56,829 nucleotides of DNA from Jiella pacifica (GCF_010500815.1 NZ_JAAAMG010000029.1:1-56829), one strand, 5' to 3'; shown: positions 8,979 to 18,776, numbered from the stretch's first letter. A program made the numbers and translations. The notes: a model not told the origin generated them from the sequence alone.

Positions 8979-10490
8979 ATGGCAACGCTTCCAAAGATCG
9001 AATTTGCAGCTCTCGACGCACCGGCGGGCGACGTCCTGGTCGTCCTTGCCGGCGAGGGCGGGTCGATCCCGGAGGGGCTGCCGGCGGCGCTGCGAGAGGC
9101 GGTCGCCAAGGCCGCCGGTATCGCCAAGTTCAAGGGCAAGGGCCTTGCCACCCTCGATCTCATCGCGCCGGCCGGTGTCGAGGCCGATCGTCTCCTCGTC
9201 GTCGGCACCCATTCGAAGGATCCGGCGAGCGAGGAGGATTTCCTCAAGCTCGGCGGGACGATCCTCGCCAAGACCAAGGGCGCAGCGACGGTCACGATCA
9301 GGTGCGAACTGCCGGCCGGCGGCGCGCTTTCGACCGCCGACGTCGCGCGGATCGGCGCCGGGGCGTTGCTGCGCGCCTATGACTTCGACCTCTACAAGAC
9401 CAAGAAGACCAAGTCCGGCGACGAGGGAGACGAGGAGAAGAACGACGCGCCGTCGACGCTGACCCTCGCCGTCGCAGACCCGGACGCCGCGCGTGCCGCC
9501 TTCGAGCAGGAAGAGGCGGTGGCGAGCGGCACGATGCTCGCCCGCGACCTCGTCAACGAGCCGGCCAACATCCTCGGCCCGGTCGAATATGCCGAGCGCA
9601 TCCAGGAGCTGGCCAAGCACGGGATCGACGTCGAGGTGCTCGGCGAGAGCGAGATGAAGGCGCTCAAGATGAACGCGCTGCTCGGCGTCTCGCAAGGCTC
9701 GCCGCGGCCGCCGCGCCTCGTCATCATGCGCTGGAACGGCGCCGGCAAAGACGAACAGCCGGTGGCCTTCGTCGGCAAGGGCGTCGTCTTCGACACCGGC
9801 GGCATCTCGATCAAGCCGGCCGGCTCGATGGACGAGATGAAGGGCGACATGGGCGGCTCGGCCGCCGTCGTCGGCCTGATGCGGGCGCTCGCCGGCCGCA
9901 AGGCCAAGGTCAACGCCATCGGCATCGTGGGGCTGGTGGAGAACGCCGTCGACGGCAACGCCCAGCGGCCGGGCGACATCGTCACGGCGATGTCCGGCAC
10001 GACGATCGAGGTGCTCAACACCGACGCCGAGGGGCGGCTCGTCCTCGCCGACGCGCTCTGGTACTGCCAGGACCGGTTCAAGCCGAAGTTCATGGTCAAT
10101 CTGGCGACCCTGACCGGCGCGATCATCGTCGCCCTCGGCAATCATCACGCCGGGCTGTTCTCCAACGACGACGAACTTGCCGAGCGGCTTTCGGCCGCCG
10201 GCAAGGCGAGCGGCGAGAAGGTCTGGCGGCTGCCGCTCGGCCGCGAATACGACAAGATGATCGAAGGCAAGTTCGCCGACATCAAGAACATCGGCGGCGG
10301 CCGGGCCGGCGGCTCGATCACCGCCGCGCAGTTTCTCAAGCGCTTCGTCAACGACGTGCCCTGGGCCCATCTCGACATCGCCGGCACGGCGATGGGCTCG
10401 CCCTCGAACGAATACAACCAGTCCTGGGCCTCGGGCTTCGGCGTCCGGCTGCTCGACCGGCTGGTCGCCGATCACTACCAGTCGAAGTGA
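8979..10490 (+). CDS. pepA: Leucyl aminopeptidase PepA (M17 family)
   Basis: PepA is a hexameric cytosolic two-metal aminopeptidase that removes N-terminal leucine and other residues; in some bacteria it also binds DNA. The 503-residue protein carries the M17 signature NTDAEGR at residues 347-353 and the metal-binding segment [16 protein letters not shown] near 265-280. The start is ATG 8979 ([12 protein letters not shown]), preceded by AGGAG five to six bases upstream. The longer frame upstream is not conserved. It is transcribed divergently from lptF and followed by holC, a common alphaproteobacterial arrangement. A short acidic/lysine-rich insert ([18 protein letters not shown], about 145-165) lies between the N-terminal and catalytic domains. 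Confidence 0.96.
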   Translation: MATLPKIEFAALDAPAGDVLVVLAGEGGSIPEGLPAALREAVAKAAGIAKFKGKGLATLDLIAPAGVEADRLLVVGTHSKDPASEEDFLKLGGTILAKTKGAATVTIRCELPAGGALSTADVARIGAGALLRAYDFDLYKTKKTKSGDEGDEEKNDAPSTLTLAVADPDAARAAFEQEEAVASGTMLARDLVNEPANILGPVEYAERIQELAKHGIDVEVLGESEMKALKMNALLGVSQGSPRPPRLVIMRWNGAGKDEQPVAFVGKGVVFDTGGISIKPAGSMDEMKGDMGGSAAVVGLMRALAGRKAKVNAIGIVGLVENAVDGNAQRPGDIVTAMSGTTIEVLNTDAEGRLVLADALWYCQDRFKPKFMVNLATLTGAIIVALGNHHAGLFSNDDELAERLSAAGKASGEKVWRLPLGREYDKMIEGKFADIKNIGGGRAGGSITAAQFLKRFVNDVPWAHLDIAGTAMGSPSNEYNQSWASGFGVRLLDRLVADHYQSK

Positions 10491-10500
10491 TCGATCCCGG

Positions 10501-10526
10501 GGGAGGCGGCCTCCGCCTTCCCTTTC
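10501..10526 (+). terminator. Hairpin after pepA
   Basis: AGGCGG (10504-10509) pairs with CCGCCT (10513-10518) around a three-base loop. The outer GGG can pair with CCC past a one-base bulge, followed by TTTC. It lies 14 bases after the pepA stop and before holC, so it may reduce read-through. The short T tract makes a full terminator uncertain. Confidence 0.45.
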
Positions 10527-10629
10527 AGGTCCGGATCGGCGAAAGTCTCGAGGGTATCGCGGTGGCGCGGCGTCGAAAGGCCGGGCCGCCGACGCGTCTC
10601 ATGGAACCGCCGCCAATGAACCGCCGCTC

Positions 10630-11082
10630 ATGACGGAAGTCCTGTTCTACCATCTGACCGAAAGCCGGCTGGAACAGGCGCTGCCGGACCTTCTGGAGAA
10701 GTCGCTGGCGCGCGGCTGGCGGGTCGTCGTGCAGTGTTCCAGCGCCGAGCGGCGCGACGCCCTCGACAACCATCTGTGGACCTATCGCGAGGACAGCTTC
10801 CTGCCCCACGGCACCGACGCCGAAAGCTCCGGCGCGCTGCAGCCGATCCTTCTAACGGTCGATGCCGCCCAGCGGGCCAACGAGCCGGATGTGCGATTTC
10901 TGGTCGACGGCGCCGTGCCCGACACGCTGACGGGATACGTCCGGGCCGTCTATCTCTTCGACGGCCATGACGGCGAACAGCTGGACACGGCGCGAGGGCG
11001 CTGGAAGATCGAGAAGGCCGCCGGCCACGCCGTCACCTACTGGCAGCAGACCGAGGAAGGCCGCTGGGTCAAGAAGGCCTAA
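10630..11082 (+). CDS. holC: DNA polymerase III chi subunit HolC
   Basis: The chi subunit links the clamp loader to single-stranded-DNA-binding protein at the replication fork. The 150-residue product has the characteristic opening VLFYHLTESRLEQALPDLLEKSL. It continues with the WRVVVQ, DNHLWTY and ESFLPHG-like (EDSFLPHGT) segments, then the C-terminal YLFDGHD region. It follows pepA by 139 bases, as in many relatives. No good ribosome site is visible before the ATG; a 10-base direct repeat GAACCGCCGC lies just upstream. Confidence 0.93.
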   Translation: MTEVLFYHLTESRLEQALPDLLEKSLARGWRVVVQCSSAERRDALDNHLWTYREDSFLPHGTDAESSGALQPILLTVDAAQRANEPDVRFLVDGAVPDTLTGYVRAVYLFDGHDGEQLDTARGRWKIEKAAGHAVTYWQQTEEGRWVKKA

Positions 11083-11091
11083 ATCTTCTGA

Positions 11092-11121
11092 TTGAATTTG
11101 GTTAAAAATTGTTGATATAAT
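11092..11121 (+). promoter_or_regulatory. Consensus-like sigma-70 promoter
   Basis: TTGAAT (11092-11097) and TATAAT (11116-11121) are separated by 18 bases in an AT-rich stretch right after holC. It is one of the closest matches to the housekeeping consensus that I noticed in the window. It points to the unknown gene downstream. Confidence 0.6.
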
Positions 11122-11130
11122 TTTCGTTGT

Positions 11131-11150
11131 TTGCCGTGAAGGCAATTTTT
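11131..11150 (+). terminator. Small intrinsic-terminator-like hairpin
   Basis: TTGCC (11131-11135), loop GTGAA, GGCAA (11141-11145), then five T residues (11146-11150). It could end holC transcription. It also lies immediately after the predicted start point of the promoter at 11092-11121, so it could instead attenuate the downstream gene. Confidence 0.55.
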
Positions 11151-11163
11151 CCAGCCCTGAACC

Positions 11164-11775
11164 ATGAAAGGGTTCCCGAACATAATAATCCTTAAAATTC
11201 AACGAATAGAGAAATATTCGATGTCTTCTATAAAATTTTTTACTTCCCGGAAATTGATTTCCGCCATTATTATGACAGTTATCACAGCTGTAATTGGGTT
11301 TTTGCTAGAAACAATTGTTTCCCCCTCCGCGAATGTGATTGTGAATAATGATATCAGGCTCCCTCCAGTAGCAAGCAAAAGCAGCGATAATTTGCCTCTC
11401 TTAATTCAGCGTGCTGAAGTCGATTACGCTCATGTGCGGCATGCGTTTTGGCCATGGAGTGCGGATCAACGATACGTAAGAATAGAAGCCGCTATACGAA
11501 ACCAAGGAGAGAAACTGAGCAACTGCAACGTGTTTTATAAAACAGAAGGGAAATTCCTGCCTAACGCGATATTTCGCGACAACGGAGTATTTTTTCAAGA
11601 TATCTACTACGAGAAGGACAGTAGAAACTTTTCACTCGGAAATGGGGTCAATGAAAAGCAATTTGATCATGAGTATCGGATAGAAAAAGAAATAGAGATT
11701 ATGAAAATTATCGTAAAATGTGACAAAGAGCAGAGTCAGTGGGTTGATGTTAAAGGATTCCCATTATCTAAATAG
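11164..11775 (+). CDS. Unknown membrane-anchored protein in AT-rich islet
   Basis: I do not recognise this gene. From ATG 11164 it gives 203 residues; from the in-frame ATG 11221 (MSSIKFFTSRKL) it gives 184, and neither start has a strong ribosome site. One transmembrane helix follows (LISAIIMTVITAVIGFLLE). A soluble domain of about 140 residues then has mixed beta character (YVRIEAAIRNQGEKLSNCNV, EYRIEKEIEIMKIIVK) and two cysteines. The base composition is clearly AT-rich with A/T-ending codons, unlike every neighbour. This suggests recent horizontal acquisition between holC and the PhzF gene. The fold may be an Ig-like or CARDB-like extracytoplasmic module, but that is speculation. Confidence 0.7.
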   Translation: MKGFPNIIILKIQRIEKYSMSSIKFFTSRKLISAIIMTVITAVIGFLLETIVSPSANVIVNNDIRLPPVASKSSDNLPLLIQRAEVDYAHVRHAFWPWSADQRYVRIEAAIRNQGEKLSNCNVFYKTEGKFLPNAIFRDNGVFFQDIYYEKDSRNFSLGNGVNEKQFDHEYRIEKEIEIMKIIVKCDKEQSQWVDVKGFPLSK

Positions 11776-11869
11776 TTTTTCCATGATTTTCTTTCGATTA
11801 TTGCGAGGTCATCAAATCTAAAGCGTATTTTTCACGTTCGATGCGAATGTAACATAAAGTCAAAATCGT

Positions 11870-12676
11870 CTAAAATACAATTTCGCCCTTCAGATACAGC
11901 ACCGCCTGGCCGGAGACGACCACCGTCTCGCCATCGAGCGTGCATCTGAGATCGCCGCCCCGGGCCGAGACCTGCCGGGCGACGAAGTCGGATTTCCCCA
12001 GCCGCTCGGCCCAGTAGGGCACCAGCGAGCAATGGGCCGAGCCTGTAACCGGATCCTCGTCGATGCCGGCCTTCGGCGCGAACATGCGCGAGACGAAGTC
12101 GACGGCGAGGCCGGGCGCCGTGGCGATGACGTTGAGCGGCGCAAGGGCGGCGATCGCCCGGAAGTCGGGCGAGAGGCCCATCACGTCGGCCTCGTCGGCA
12201 AAAACGGCGAGCCAGGACGTGTCGCCGGGCGTCGCAAACTCGACCACCTCGTCCGGCCGCCGGCCGAGCGCCGCCGCCACCGGTTCGATTGCGGCCGTGC
12301 CGTTGCGGGCCCGTCGGGGAAAGCGCATGACCAGCCAGCCGTCGTCACTCCGCGAAACAGTGAGGTCGCCGACCATGCGGGTCGAGAAGGTCAGCGTCCC
12401 GGCCGCCTCGCCGAGAACGTTGGAAAGGACGAAGGCGGTGGCGAGCGTCGCATGGCCGCAGAGCGGCACCTCGATCGCCGGGGTGAACCAGCGCAGCTCC
12501 CAGCGCGCTTCGCCCGCGGGCACGAAGAACGCGGTCTCCGAGAGGTTGTTCTCGGCCGCGATCTGCAGCATCGTTTCGTCCGGGAGCCAGCTTTCAAGCG
12601 GCACCACGGCGGCCGGGTTTCCGGAAAACAGCCGGTCGGTGAAGGCGTCGACCTGATAGATCGGCAGGGTCGTCAT
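11870..12676 (-). CDS. PhzF-family isomerase
   Basis: PhzF-like proteins are two-domain isomerases or epimerases of the diaminopimelate-epimerase fold. The 268-residue frame starting at ATG 12676 (MTTLPIYQVDAFTDRLFSGN) has the family opening, with NP at 20-21. The probable catalytic glutamate is in NNLSETAF (Glu47). Later come LCGHATLA (first-domain motif) and EDPVTGSAHC (second-domain motif). GAGGA lies about 8 bases before this ATG; a start 27 bases upstream is possible but lacks a site. The physiological substrate is unknown. It stands alone, convergent with the AT-rich gene and divergent from the cation exporter. Confidence 0.9.
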   Translation of the reverse strand: MTTLPIYQVDAFTDRLFSGNPAAVVPLESWLPDETMLQIAAENNLSETAFFVPAGEARWELRWFTPAIEVPLCGHATLATAFVLSNVLGEAAGTLTFSTRMVGDLTVSRSDDGWLVMRFPRRARNGTAAIEPVAAALGRRPDEVVEFATPGDTSWLAVFADEADVMGLSPDFRAIAALAPLNVIATAPGLAVDFVSRMFAPKAGIDEDPVTGSAHCSLVPYWAERLGKSDFVARQVSARGGDLRCTLDGETVVVSGQAVLYLKGEIVF

Positions 12677-12834
12677 CGTCGCTTCCTCGGATCGTTCCAT
12701 CATCGAGCCGGATTAGACCCGTCCCGCCGGCCGATGCCATGCAATTCGTGTCACGGGCGCAAAAACGTCGGGGGCGTCCGCGGCGGGTGCCATCCGCGCT
12801 CAGCCCGCCTATGTTCGTGCGCAAGGAGAAGGAA

Positions 12835-14001
12835 ATGGCGGTCGAACATCGGGACGCGGCGAAGACACGCGAAGGCGAGGCCGGGGCTGAGCATCACGGT
12901 CATGGTCACGATCATGGGGCAGGGCATCGGTATCCCCATGAGGGTGGTCAGCATCAGGGGCATGACCACATCCACGACCATGGCGGTGGCCACGATCACG
13001 GGCACGGGCACGACCATGGCGGCCACCACCACCATGCGCCGGAAGTGTCCAACGCCAACGAACGGGCGGTGCTGTTCGGCTTCGTCCTGACCTTCGGCTT
13101 CATGATCGTCGAAGGGGTGGGCGGCCTTCTTTCCGGCTCGCTCGCCCTCGTCGCCGATGCCGGCCACATGCTGACGGATTCGGCCGCCCTGGCGCTCGCC
13201 TGGGCCGGCTTCCGCTTCGGCCGCCGCAATTCCGATGACCGCCGCACCTTCGGCTACATGCGCTTCGAGATCCTCGCCGGCTTCGTCAACGCCGTGGCGC
13301 TGATCCTTCTGATCGTCTGGATCGCCTATGAGGCGGTGATGCGGCTGGTCACGCCGCAGACGGTGCATGCCGGGCCGATGCTGGCCATCGCGCTAATCGG
13401 GCTTCTCGTCAATGTCGGCGTCTTCTTCATGCTGCGCCAGGGCGACCGGGAGCACGTCAACATTCGCGGCGCGATGCTGCACGTCCTCGGCGACCTTCTC
13501 GGCTCGGTCGCGGCCATCGTCGCGGCGATCGCCATCTATTTCACCGGCTGGACGCCGATCGATCCGATCCTCTCCGTCCTGCTCTCGGCGATCATCCTGA
13601 AGAGCGCCTGGACGCTTTTGAAGAACACTCTCAACATCCTGATGGAGGGTGTGCCCGGCGGCATCGCCACGGACGAACTGACCGAGACGCTTCTGCAGGA
13701 AGTCGACGGCCTCGCGGCGGTCGACCACGTCCATGTCTGGTCGATCACCTCCGGCCAGCCGCTGGCGACGATGAACGTCCGGTTGGCAGAGGGCGCCGAG
13801 CCGCGACAGGTCGTGTCGTCGGTGAAGGAGGTGCTGCAGGCAAAATTCGGCATCGATCATTCGACGATCGAGATCGACTTCGGTCAGGCGCCGGCATCCT
13901 GCCCGCTCGACGGCGGCAAGGAGCGGGGCTCGCCCTCCGCCGTGGACGGCCCAGGCGATCCGGGCCGAGCGGGCGCGCGAAAGACTGCCGCGGCCGCCTG
14001 A
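12835..14001 (+). CDS. CDF-family zinc/cation efflux transporter with His-rich N-terminus
   Basis: Cation diffusion facilitators exchange cytosolic Zn(II), Co(II) or similar metals for protons. Residues 1-70 are dominated by HGHGHDH-type repeats, a likely metal-buffering loop. Six transmembrane helices follow, with the metal-site motif [16 protein letters not shown] in TM2 and [14 protein letters not shown] in TM5. A C-terminal cytoplasmic ferredoxin-like domain ends the core ([19 protein letters not shown]). The start is ATG 12835 after AAGGAGAAGGAA; an upstream ATG at 12811 would leave that site inside the gene. Its 388 residues include a 35-residue polar tail. It resembles CzcD/ZitB; the adjacent copper ATPase makes this a small metal-resistance block. 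No Zur- or CzrA-like operator was seen. Confidence 0.93.
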   Translation: MAVEHRDAAKTREGEAGAEHHGHGHDHGAGHRYPHEGGQHQGHDHIHDHGGGHDHGHGHDHGGHHHHAPEVSNANERAVLFGFVLTFGFMIVEGVGGLLSGSLALVADAGHMLTDSAALALAWAGFRFGRRNSDDRRTFGYMRFEILAGFVNAVALILLIVWIAYEAVMRLVTPQTVHAGPMLAIALIGLLVNVGVFFMLRQGDREHVNIRGAMLHVLGDLLGSVAAIVAAIAIYFTGWTPIDPILSVLLSAIILKSAWTLLKNTLNILMEGVPGGIATDELTETLLQEVDGLAAVDHVHVWSITSGQPLATMNVRLAEGAEPRQVVSSVKEVLQAKFGIDHSTIEIDFGQAPASCPLDGGKERGSPSAVDGPGDPGRAGARKTAAAA

Positions 14002-14066
14002 GCCTCCGGTTCGCCTCGGCGGGCACATTCCGGGATCGACCGGCAGAGTTTCCGCCGGCGCCGCCC

Positions 14067-14097
14067 TTGACCTTCCAGCTACTGGAATGCCGATCTA
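14067..14097 (+). promoter_or_regulatory. CueR-type copper-responsive promoter of the copper ATPase
   Basis: TTGACC (14067-14072) is followed by the dyad ACCTTCCAGCTACTGGAA within a 19-base spacer and then a weak -10 (GATCTA, 14092-14097). The over-long 19-bp spacer with a centred CTTCCA/TGGAA dyad is the hallmark of MerR-family CueR promoters and closely resembles the E. coli copA promoter. No cueR gene is present nearby, so the regulator would be encoded elsewhere. Confidence 0.8.
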
Positions 14098-14179
14098 TGC
14101 CGTGCGGGCGAATGAACCGAACGCGCCGCATCGGCGAGCATCGGTCAGCGCCCGGCCGAATGATCGAAGGACGAGACAG

Positions 14180-16708
14180 ATGAACACCGCACGATCCCTC
14201 ACGCTCGCCATCGACGGCATGTCCTGCGCGTCCTGCGTCAATCGGGTCGAGAAGGCCCTGAGGGGGGCGGACGGCGTCACGGCTGCCGACGTCAATCTCG
14301 CCGCCGGGACGGCGACCGTCGGTCTCGCCGAGGACGCCGATACCGCTGCGGTCGTCGCGGCGTTGGACACGGCCGGCTATCCCGCCCATCTCGCCGAGCT
14401 GACCTTCGACGTCGAAGGCATGAGCTGCGCCTCCTGCGTCGGGCGGGTCGAACGGGCGATGAAGGCCGTGCCCGGCGTCGTCGGGGCGGCGGTCAATCTG
14501 GCGTCCGGAACCGCTTCGGTGCGCGTTCTGGAAGGCGCGGTGGATGTTTCGGCGATCACCGAGGCGGCGAAGGTCGCCGGCTATCCGGCGACCCCGCGGA
14601 ACGATGGCGACGAAGCCACTGCGAGCCGTGACGAACGCATGGCGACGGAAGAGAGGGCGTTGAAGCGCGACGTCGTCGCCGCTGCCGTTCTCGCCGCGCC
14701 GGTGTTTCTCCTCGCCATGGGCGGTCACGTGTTTCCGTCGGCCGAGGCCTGGCTGGCCGGCACCTTTGGCCACGACACGCTGCTCTACGTCCAGTTCGCC
14801 CTGACGGCGGCGGTGCTGATCGGCCCGGGCCGGCGCTTCTACGAAAAGGGCGTGCCGGCGCTGCTGCGCGCCGCGCCGGACATGAATTCCCTCGTCGCCC
14901 TCGGGACAGTGGCGGCCTTCGCCTATTCGACCGTTGCGACCTTCTGGCCTTCGCTGCTGCCGGAAGCCGCCCGCCACGTCTATTTCGAAGCCGCCGCCGT
15001 GATCGTCCTTCTCATCCTGGTCGGCCGACTGATGGAGGCGCGGGCCAAGGGGCGGACGGGTGTGGCGATCCGCAAGCTCGCCGGGCTGCGGGCAAAGACT
15101 GCCCGGGTGATGAAGGACGGCGCCGAGATCGACACGCCGCTCGACCGGCTGGCCGTCGGAGACGTCATCCGGGTGCGCCCCGGCGAGCGGATCGCCGTCG
15201 ACGGCGTCGTTACCGAGGGGACGAGCTATGTCGACGAATCGATGCTGACGGGCGAGCCGCTGCCGGTCGAGAAACATCGCGGCGATAAGGTGGTCGGCGG
15301 CACGGTGAACGGAGCCGGCAGCTTCGCCTTCACGGCCGAGAAGGTCGGCGCCGAGACCACCCTGTCGCAGATCATCCGCATGGTCCAGGCGGCGCAGGGC
15401 GCCAAGCTGCCGATCCAGGCGCTGGTCGACAAGGTGACGATGGTCTTCGTCCCGGCGGTGATGGCGGTGGCCGCGCTCACTTTTTTCGTCTGGCTCGCCT
15501 TTGCGCCGGCGCCGGCGCTGGCCGATGCGCTCGTCGCCGCGGTGGCGGTGCTGATCATCGCCTGTCCCTGCGCCATGGGGCTGGCAACGCCCACCTCGAT
15601 CATGGTCGGCACCGGCCGGGCCGCCGAGCTTGGCGTCCTCTTCCGCAAGGGCGACGCGCTGCAGGCCCTGCAGGAGGTCGGCGTCGTCGCCTTCGACAAG
15701 ACCGGTACCCTGACCGAAGGCCGGCCGAAGCTGACCGACCTCGTCGTCGCGCCGGATTTCGAAGAGGATGCGGTGCTGCGGTTGGTCGCCGCGGTCGAAG
15801 CGACCTCCGAACATCCGATCGCCACGGCCATCGTGGCAGTGGCGAAGACGCGCGGCCTCGAACCTGCGACGGCGTCGAACTTCCGCTCGCTGACCGGTCT
15901 CGGCGTTGCGGCGAATGTCGAGGGCCGTGAGGTCCTCGTCGGCTCGGCACGGCTCCTGTCCCGCCAGGGGATCGCCCTCGGCGATCTCGAAGCCGCCGGC
16001 GAGGCGTTGGCGAAGGCCGCCAAGTCGTCGGTCTTCGTCGCGGTGGATGGCGTCGCCGCGGCGGTGGTCGCGGTGGCCGACCCGGTTCGCGAGGAGACGC
16101 GGGCGGTCGTCGACGCGCTGCACGGCATGGGGCTGAAGGTCGCGATGATCTCCGGCGACGCCAGGGCGAGCGCCGAGGCGGTGGCGAGCGGTCTCGGCAT
16201 CGATCACGTCGTCGCCGAGGTCATGCCGGACGGCAAGGTCGCGGCGATTGAATCGCTGCGGGAGGGTGGCCGGATGGTCGCCTTCGTCGGCGACGGCATC
16301 AACGACGCGCCGGCGCTGGCGGCGGCCGACATCGGCATCGCCGTCGGCAGCGGCACGGACGTCGCGATCGAGAGCGCCGAGGTCGTGCTGATGTCCGGCG
16401 ATCTTCGCGGCGTGCTTTCGGCCTTCGAGATCAGCCGGCGGACGATGACGAACATCCGCGAGAACCTCGTCTGGGCGTTTGGCTACAACGTCGCGCTGAT
16501 CCCGGTGGCGGCGGGCGTGCTCTATCCGGCCTATGGTATCCTTCTGTCTCCGATGCTGGCCGCAGGTGCGATGGCGCTGTCCAGCGTCTTCGTCCTCACA
16601 AATGCGTTGCGGCTGCGCTTCGCCGGGACCGGGCGCGCGGCAGGGGCGAACGGTGCACCGGCCGGCCGCCTGGCCGGCGAGGCGATGAAGCGGCCGGTCG
16701 AAGTTTGA
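14180..16708 (+). CDS. copA: Copper-exporting P1B-type ATPase (CopA/ActP type)
   Basis: This ATP-driven Cu(I) exporter of the inner membrane has 842 residues with two N-terminal heavy-metal domains (CASC at 16-19 and 83-86). The actuator motif is TGEP (357-360), the transmembrane metal site CPC (462-464), the phosphorylation motif DKTGT (506-510) and the hinge GDGIND (704-709). The last helices contain YN and MALSS, the combination that marks copper (P1B-1) rather than zinc pumps. The ATG at 14180 follows AAGGACGAGAC; the open frame before it carries the promoter and is not coding. A CueR-type promoter precedes the gene and a double hairpin closes it. Confidence 0.97.
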   Translation: MNTARSLTLAIDGMSCASCVNRVEKALRGADGVTAADVNLAAGTATVGLAEDADTAAVVAALDTAGYPAHLAELTFDVEGMSCASCVGRVERAMKAVPGVVGAAVNLASGTASVRVLEGAVDVSAITEAAKVAGYPATPRNDGDEATASRDERMATEERALKRDVVAAAVLAAPVFLLAMGGHVFPSAEAWLAGTFGHDTLLYVQFALTAAVLIGPGRRFYEKGVPALLRAAPDMNSLVALGTVAAFAYSTVATFWPSLLPEAARHVYFEAAAVIVLLILVGRLMEARAKGRTGVAIRKLAGLRAKTARVMKDGAEIDTPLDRLAVGDVIRVRPGERIAVDGVVTEGTSYVDESMLTGEPLPVEKHRGDKVVGGTVNGAGSFAFTAEKVGAETTLSQIIRMVQAAQGAKLPIQALVDKVTMVFVPAVMAVAALTFFVWLAFAPAPALADALVAAVAVLIIACPCAMGLATPTSIMVGTGRAAELGVLFRKGDALQALQEVGVVAFDKTGTLTEGRPKLTDLVVAPDFEEDAVLRLVAAVEATSEHPIATAIVAVAKTRGLEPATASNFRSLTGLGVAANVEGREVLVGSARLLSRQGIALGDLEAAGEALAKAAKSSVFVAVDGVAAAVVAVADPVREETRAVVDALHGMGLKVAMISGDARASAEAVASGLGIDHVVAEVMPDGKVAAIESLREGGRMVAFVGDGINDAPALAAADIGIAVGSGTDVAIESAEVVLMSGDLRGVLSAFEISRRTMTNIRENLVWAFGYNVALIPVAAGVLYPAYGILLSPMLAAGAMALSSVFVLTNALRLRFAGTGRAAGANGAPAGRLAGEAMKRPVEV

Positions 16709-16738
16709 CCGGCCGTAGCCCCCTGCTTCAGAGGGGGC
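16691..16738 (+). terminator. Double hairpin at the end of the copper ATPase gene
   Basis: CGGCCGGTC (16691-16699) pairs with GACCGGCCG (16707-16715) and spans the stop codon. Then GCCCCCT (16718-16724) pairs with AGGGGGC (16732-16738). Neither has a long T tract on the plus strand. The pair lies between the convergent copper ATPase and the minus-strand unknown gene and could act on both transcripts. Confidence 0.5.
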
Positions 16739-16768
16739 GCCCGAGCCTTTGATGACGTACGACCTGGA

Positions 16769-17401
16769 TCAGAGGTCTTCGCGCAGCATCTGGTCGATCT
16801 CGCGACGCTCCTTGCGCGAGCGGATCTGCACGGCGTCGATGGTGCGCGGTTTGAGCTTCAGGATGCCGTCTTCCTCGGCGAGGTCGTAGGCGCGCTTGGC
16901 GCCAATGCTGATCTCGTCGGGCCCGTAGACACCGATGATGTAGACGGTGAGCGCCTTCAGGCCATCCCAGCCATTGTGCGGGCCAGGCGGGTCGTTTGGT
17001 CCCTTGTAGTCGAGGACATGGGTGACGATCGCCGAAAAGCTGCCCAGGTCGCGCATCGCTCCGGATTCGATCGGGCCCTGACGGGTCTGCTGCTTGATGT
17101 CCCCGGCGTCGCCGGTGTTCTCGATCTCCTCGATCTCGGTCACCGGATAGCGCAATTCGCCGGCGCCGGTTTCGAGCACGACGATGATGCTGCGGATGAA
17201 GATCGTGTCGCGGCTCATATTGGTGACGAGGCAGCGGGCCTCGAGATCTGAGCGCATGCCGCGGGTGATCAGGAGCCGCGGCCGCCGGTCGCGGCTGAAG
17301 CTCGAATACAGCATCTGCAGGTAGAACGCCCAGATCCCCAGCATGCCGAGATTGGCGAAGACGTTGATCAGATCCGCGTTTTTAGTGATCCATTCCAGCA
17401 T
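16769..17401 (-). CDS. Unknown protein with one N-terminal transmembrane helix
   Basis: This is not a family I recognise. From ATG 17401 (MLEWITKNADLINVFANLGM) it has 210 residues. A single hydrophobic helix at about 15-35 (VFANLGMLGIWAFYLQMLY) is followed by a basic stretch SRDRRPR, so the bulk is probably cytoplasmic. A beta-rich domain contains CLVTNMSRDTIFIRSIIVVL, and the last 30 residues are highly charged (IRSRKERREIDQMLREDL). The open frame extends upstream but overlaps the divergent dioxygenase gene and looks non-coding. It sits alone, convergent with the copper ATPase. Confidence 0.75.
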   Translation of the reverse strand: MLEWITKNADLINVFANLGMLGIWAFYLQMLYSSFSRDRRPRLLITRGMRSDLEARCLVTNMSRDTIFIRSIIVVLETGAGELRYPVTEIEEIENTGDAGDIKQQTRQGPIESGAMRDLGSFSAIVTHVLDYKGPNDPPGPHNGWDGLKALTVYIIGVYGPDEISIGAKRAYDLAEEDGILKLKPRTIDAVQIRSRKERREIDQMLREDL

Positions 17402-17594
17402 GTCTTCATCTTCCGATCCAACTTCGCAGTCTTCTGCCCTTGCGGCTACGGGCAACGCCCTGCTTGCCGGCCGCTCCAGCCTGCGGGCCGCTGCCGAAAA
17501 TGAGGTTTTCGTGCAAGATTGCGAGGGATGCCCGGTCGATCCTATTTTTAGCCGGCGGACCAAGGCTCCGCGGAACGAGCGAACGAGGAACGAG

Positions 17595-18524
17595 ATGAAG
17601 AGTGCCGGCATCCACCACGTGACCGCGATCGCCGGGCCGGCGGTGCGCAATCTCGACTTCTACACCCGCGTCCTCGGACTGCGGCTGGTCAAGAAGACCG
17701 TCAATTTCGACGATCCGACCGCCTATCACCTCTATTTCGGTGACGAAGCCGGTACGCCCGGCACGATCGTCACCTTCTTTCCCCTCGAACATGCGGCGCA
17801 AGGCCGGGTGGGTGTCGGCGAGGTGGAGGAGATCATGCTCGCCGTTCCCGCCGCCTCGCTCGGCTTCTGGTCGCACCGGCTGATCGAGAAGGGCGTCGAC
17901 CATTCCGGCATCGAGAAGCGCTTCGGCGCGAGCGTGCTTCCCTTCAAGGATCCCGACGGCATGCGGCTTTCCTTCGTCGGCACGGCGGCGGGAGCCTCGG
18001 CGGAAGGCCAGGCCCCGGGAGAGGCGATCCCGGCGGAACACGCCATTCGCGGCATCCATGGCGTCAGCCTCCTGATCGAGGAGGAAGCGCCGACGGCGGC
18101 GATCCTCTTCGACGTCTTTGGTTTCGACAAGATCGGCGAAGAAGGATCGCGCCATCGCTACGTCTCCGGCGCTGCGATCGGCGGCATCGTCGATCTCCAC
18201 GCCGTCGGCGGCTTCCTGAAGCCGCGTCCTGGCCGCGGCAGTGTCCATCATCTCGCCTTTCGGGCACGCGACGACGCCGAGCAGGCGGCGATGGTGGAAA
18301 AGCTGACCGAAGCCTACGGGCGGGAGGTCACCGAAGTGAAGGACCGGAAATACTTCCGCTCGGTGTATTTTCGCGAGCCCGGCCATGTCCTGTTCGAGAT
18401 CGCCACCGACGTGCCCGGCTTTGCGGTGGACGAGGCGCCCGAAGCCCTCGGAACCGGCCTGATGCTGCCCGATCAGTATGAGCCGCTGCGAAAGCGCATC
18501 GAGGCGACGCTAACGAAGCTTTGA
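17595..18524 (+). CDS. Ring-cleaving dioxygenase-like VOC protein (MhqO/MhqA type)
   Basis: The 309-residue protein has two glyoxalase/extradiol-type (VOC) modules. The first begins IHHVTAIAGPAVRNLDFY (residues 6-23) and the second near 145 (AIRGIHGVSLLIEEE). Later SVHHLAFRARDD and GHVLFEIATDVPG provide the expected His and Glu metal ligands. It resembles proteins annotated as ring-cleaving dioxygenases (MhqO/MhqA), linked in Bacillus to hydroquinone and quinone resistance. The start is ATG 17595 after GAGGAACGAG. It is followed by the TetR-RND operon, which fits a role in toxic aromatic handling, but co-regulation is not shown. Confidence 0.85.
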   Translation: MKSAGIHHVTAIAGPAVRNLDFYTRVLGLRLVKKTVNFDDPTAYHLYFGDEAGTPGTIVTFFPLEHAAQGRVGVGEVEEIMLAVPAASLGFWSHRLIEKGVDHSGIEKRFGASVLPFKDPDGMRLSFVGTAAGASAEGQAPGEAIPAEHAIRGIHGVSLLIEEEAPTAAILFDVFGFDKIGEEGSRHRYVSGAAIGGIVDLHAVGGFLKPRPGRGSVHHLAFRARDDAEQAAMVEKLTEAYGREVTEVKDRKYFRSVYFREPGHVLFEIATDVPGFAVDEAPEALGTGLMLPDQYEPLRKRIEATLTKL

Positions 18525-18687
18525 TCAATCTCGCAGTATATACCGCGCAGCTTGAAAACGGCCCGCGGCCGTGCAGCCCAGCAGGCCGCACGAACTGCGC
18601 ATGAACCGGTGCTTCGCGGCCTCGCGAAATTGTTTTCGTCGCATCGCAGGAACCCTCTCGCAATGCGAAGCCAAGCCGGCTACATGT

Positions 18688-18703
18688 GCGAACGATCGTT
18701 CGC
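18688..18703. promoter_or_regulatory. Perfect 16-bp palindrome, likely TetR operator
   Basis: GCGAACGATCGTTCGC is a perfect inverted repeat located 74 bp before the TetR start. A partial half site (GGTTCGTTCG) lies downstream near 18740. Such GAACGATCGTTC-type palindromes are typical operators of TetR repressors that control RND pumps, so autoregulation of the following operon is likely. Confidence 0.75.
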
Positions 18704-18776
18704 TCGCATCGTGTGGCCACTGAGGGTCCCCGCGAATGCGGGTTCGTTCGACAGCTTTAAACTCGGAAAGTCGCCA

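Noticed and set aside
12890-13035. Repetitive CATGGTCACGATCATG-like DNA
   Set aside because: It is low-complexity coding sequence for the His-rich N-terminus of the CDF transporter, not a CRISPR array or a satellite.
13745-16207. Open frame of about 820 codons on the minus strand antisense to the copper ATPase
   Set aside because: Shadow of the ATPase, with His/Arg/Gly-rich sequence and no recognisable fold.
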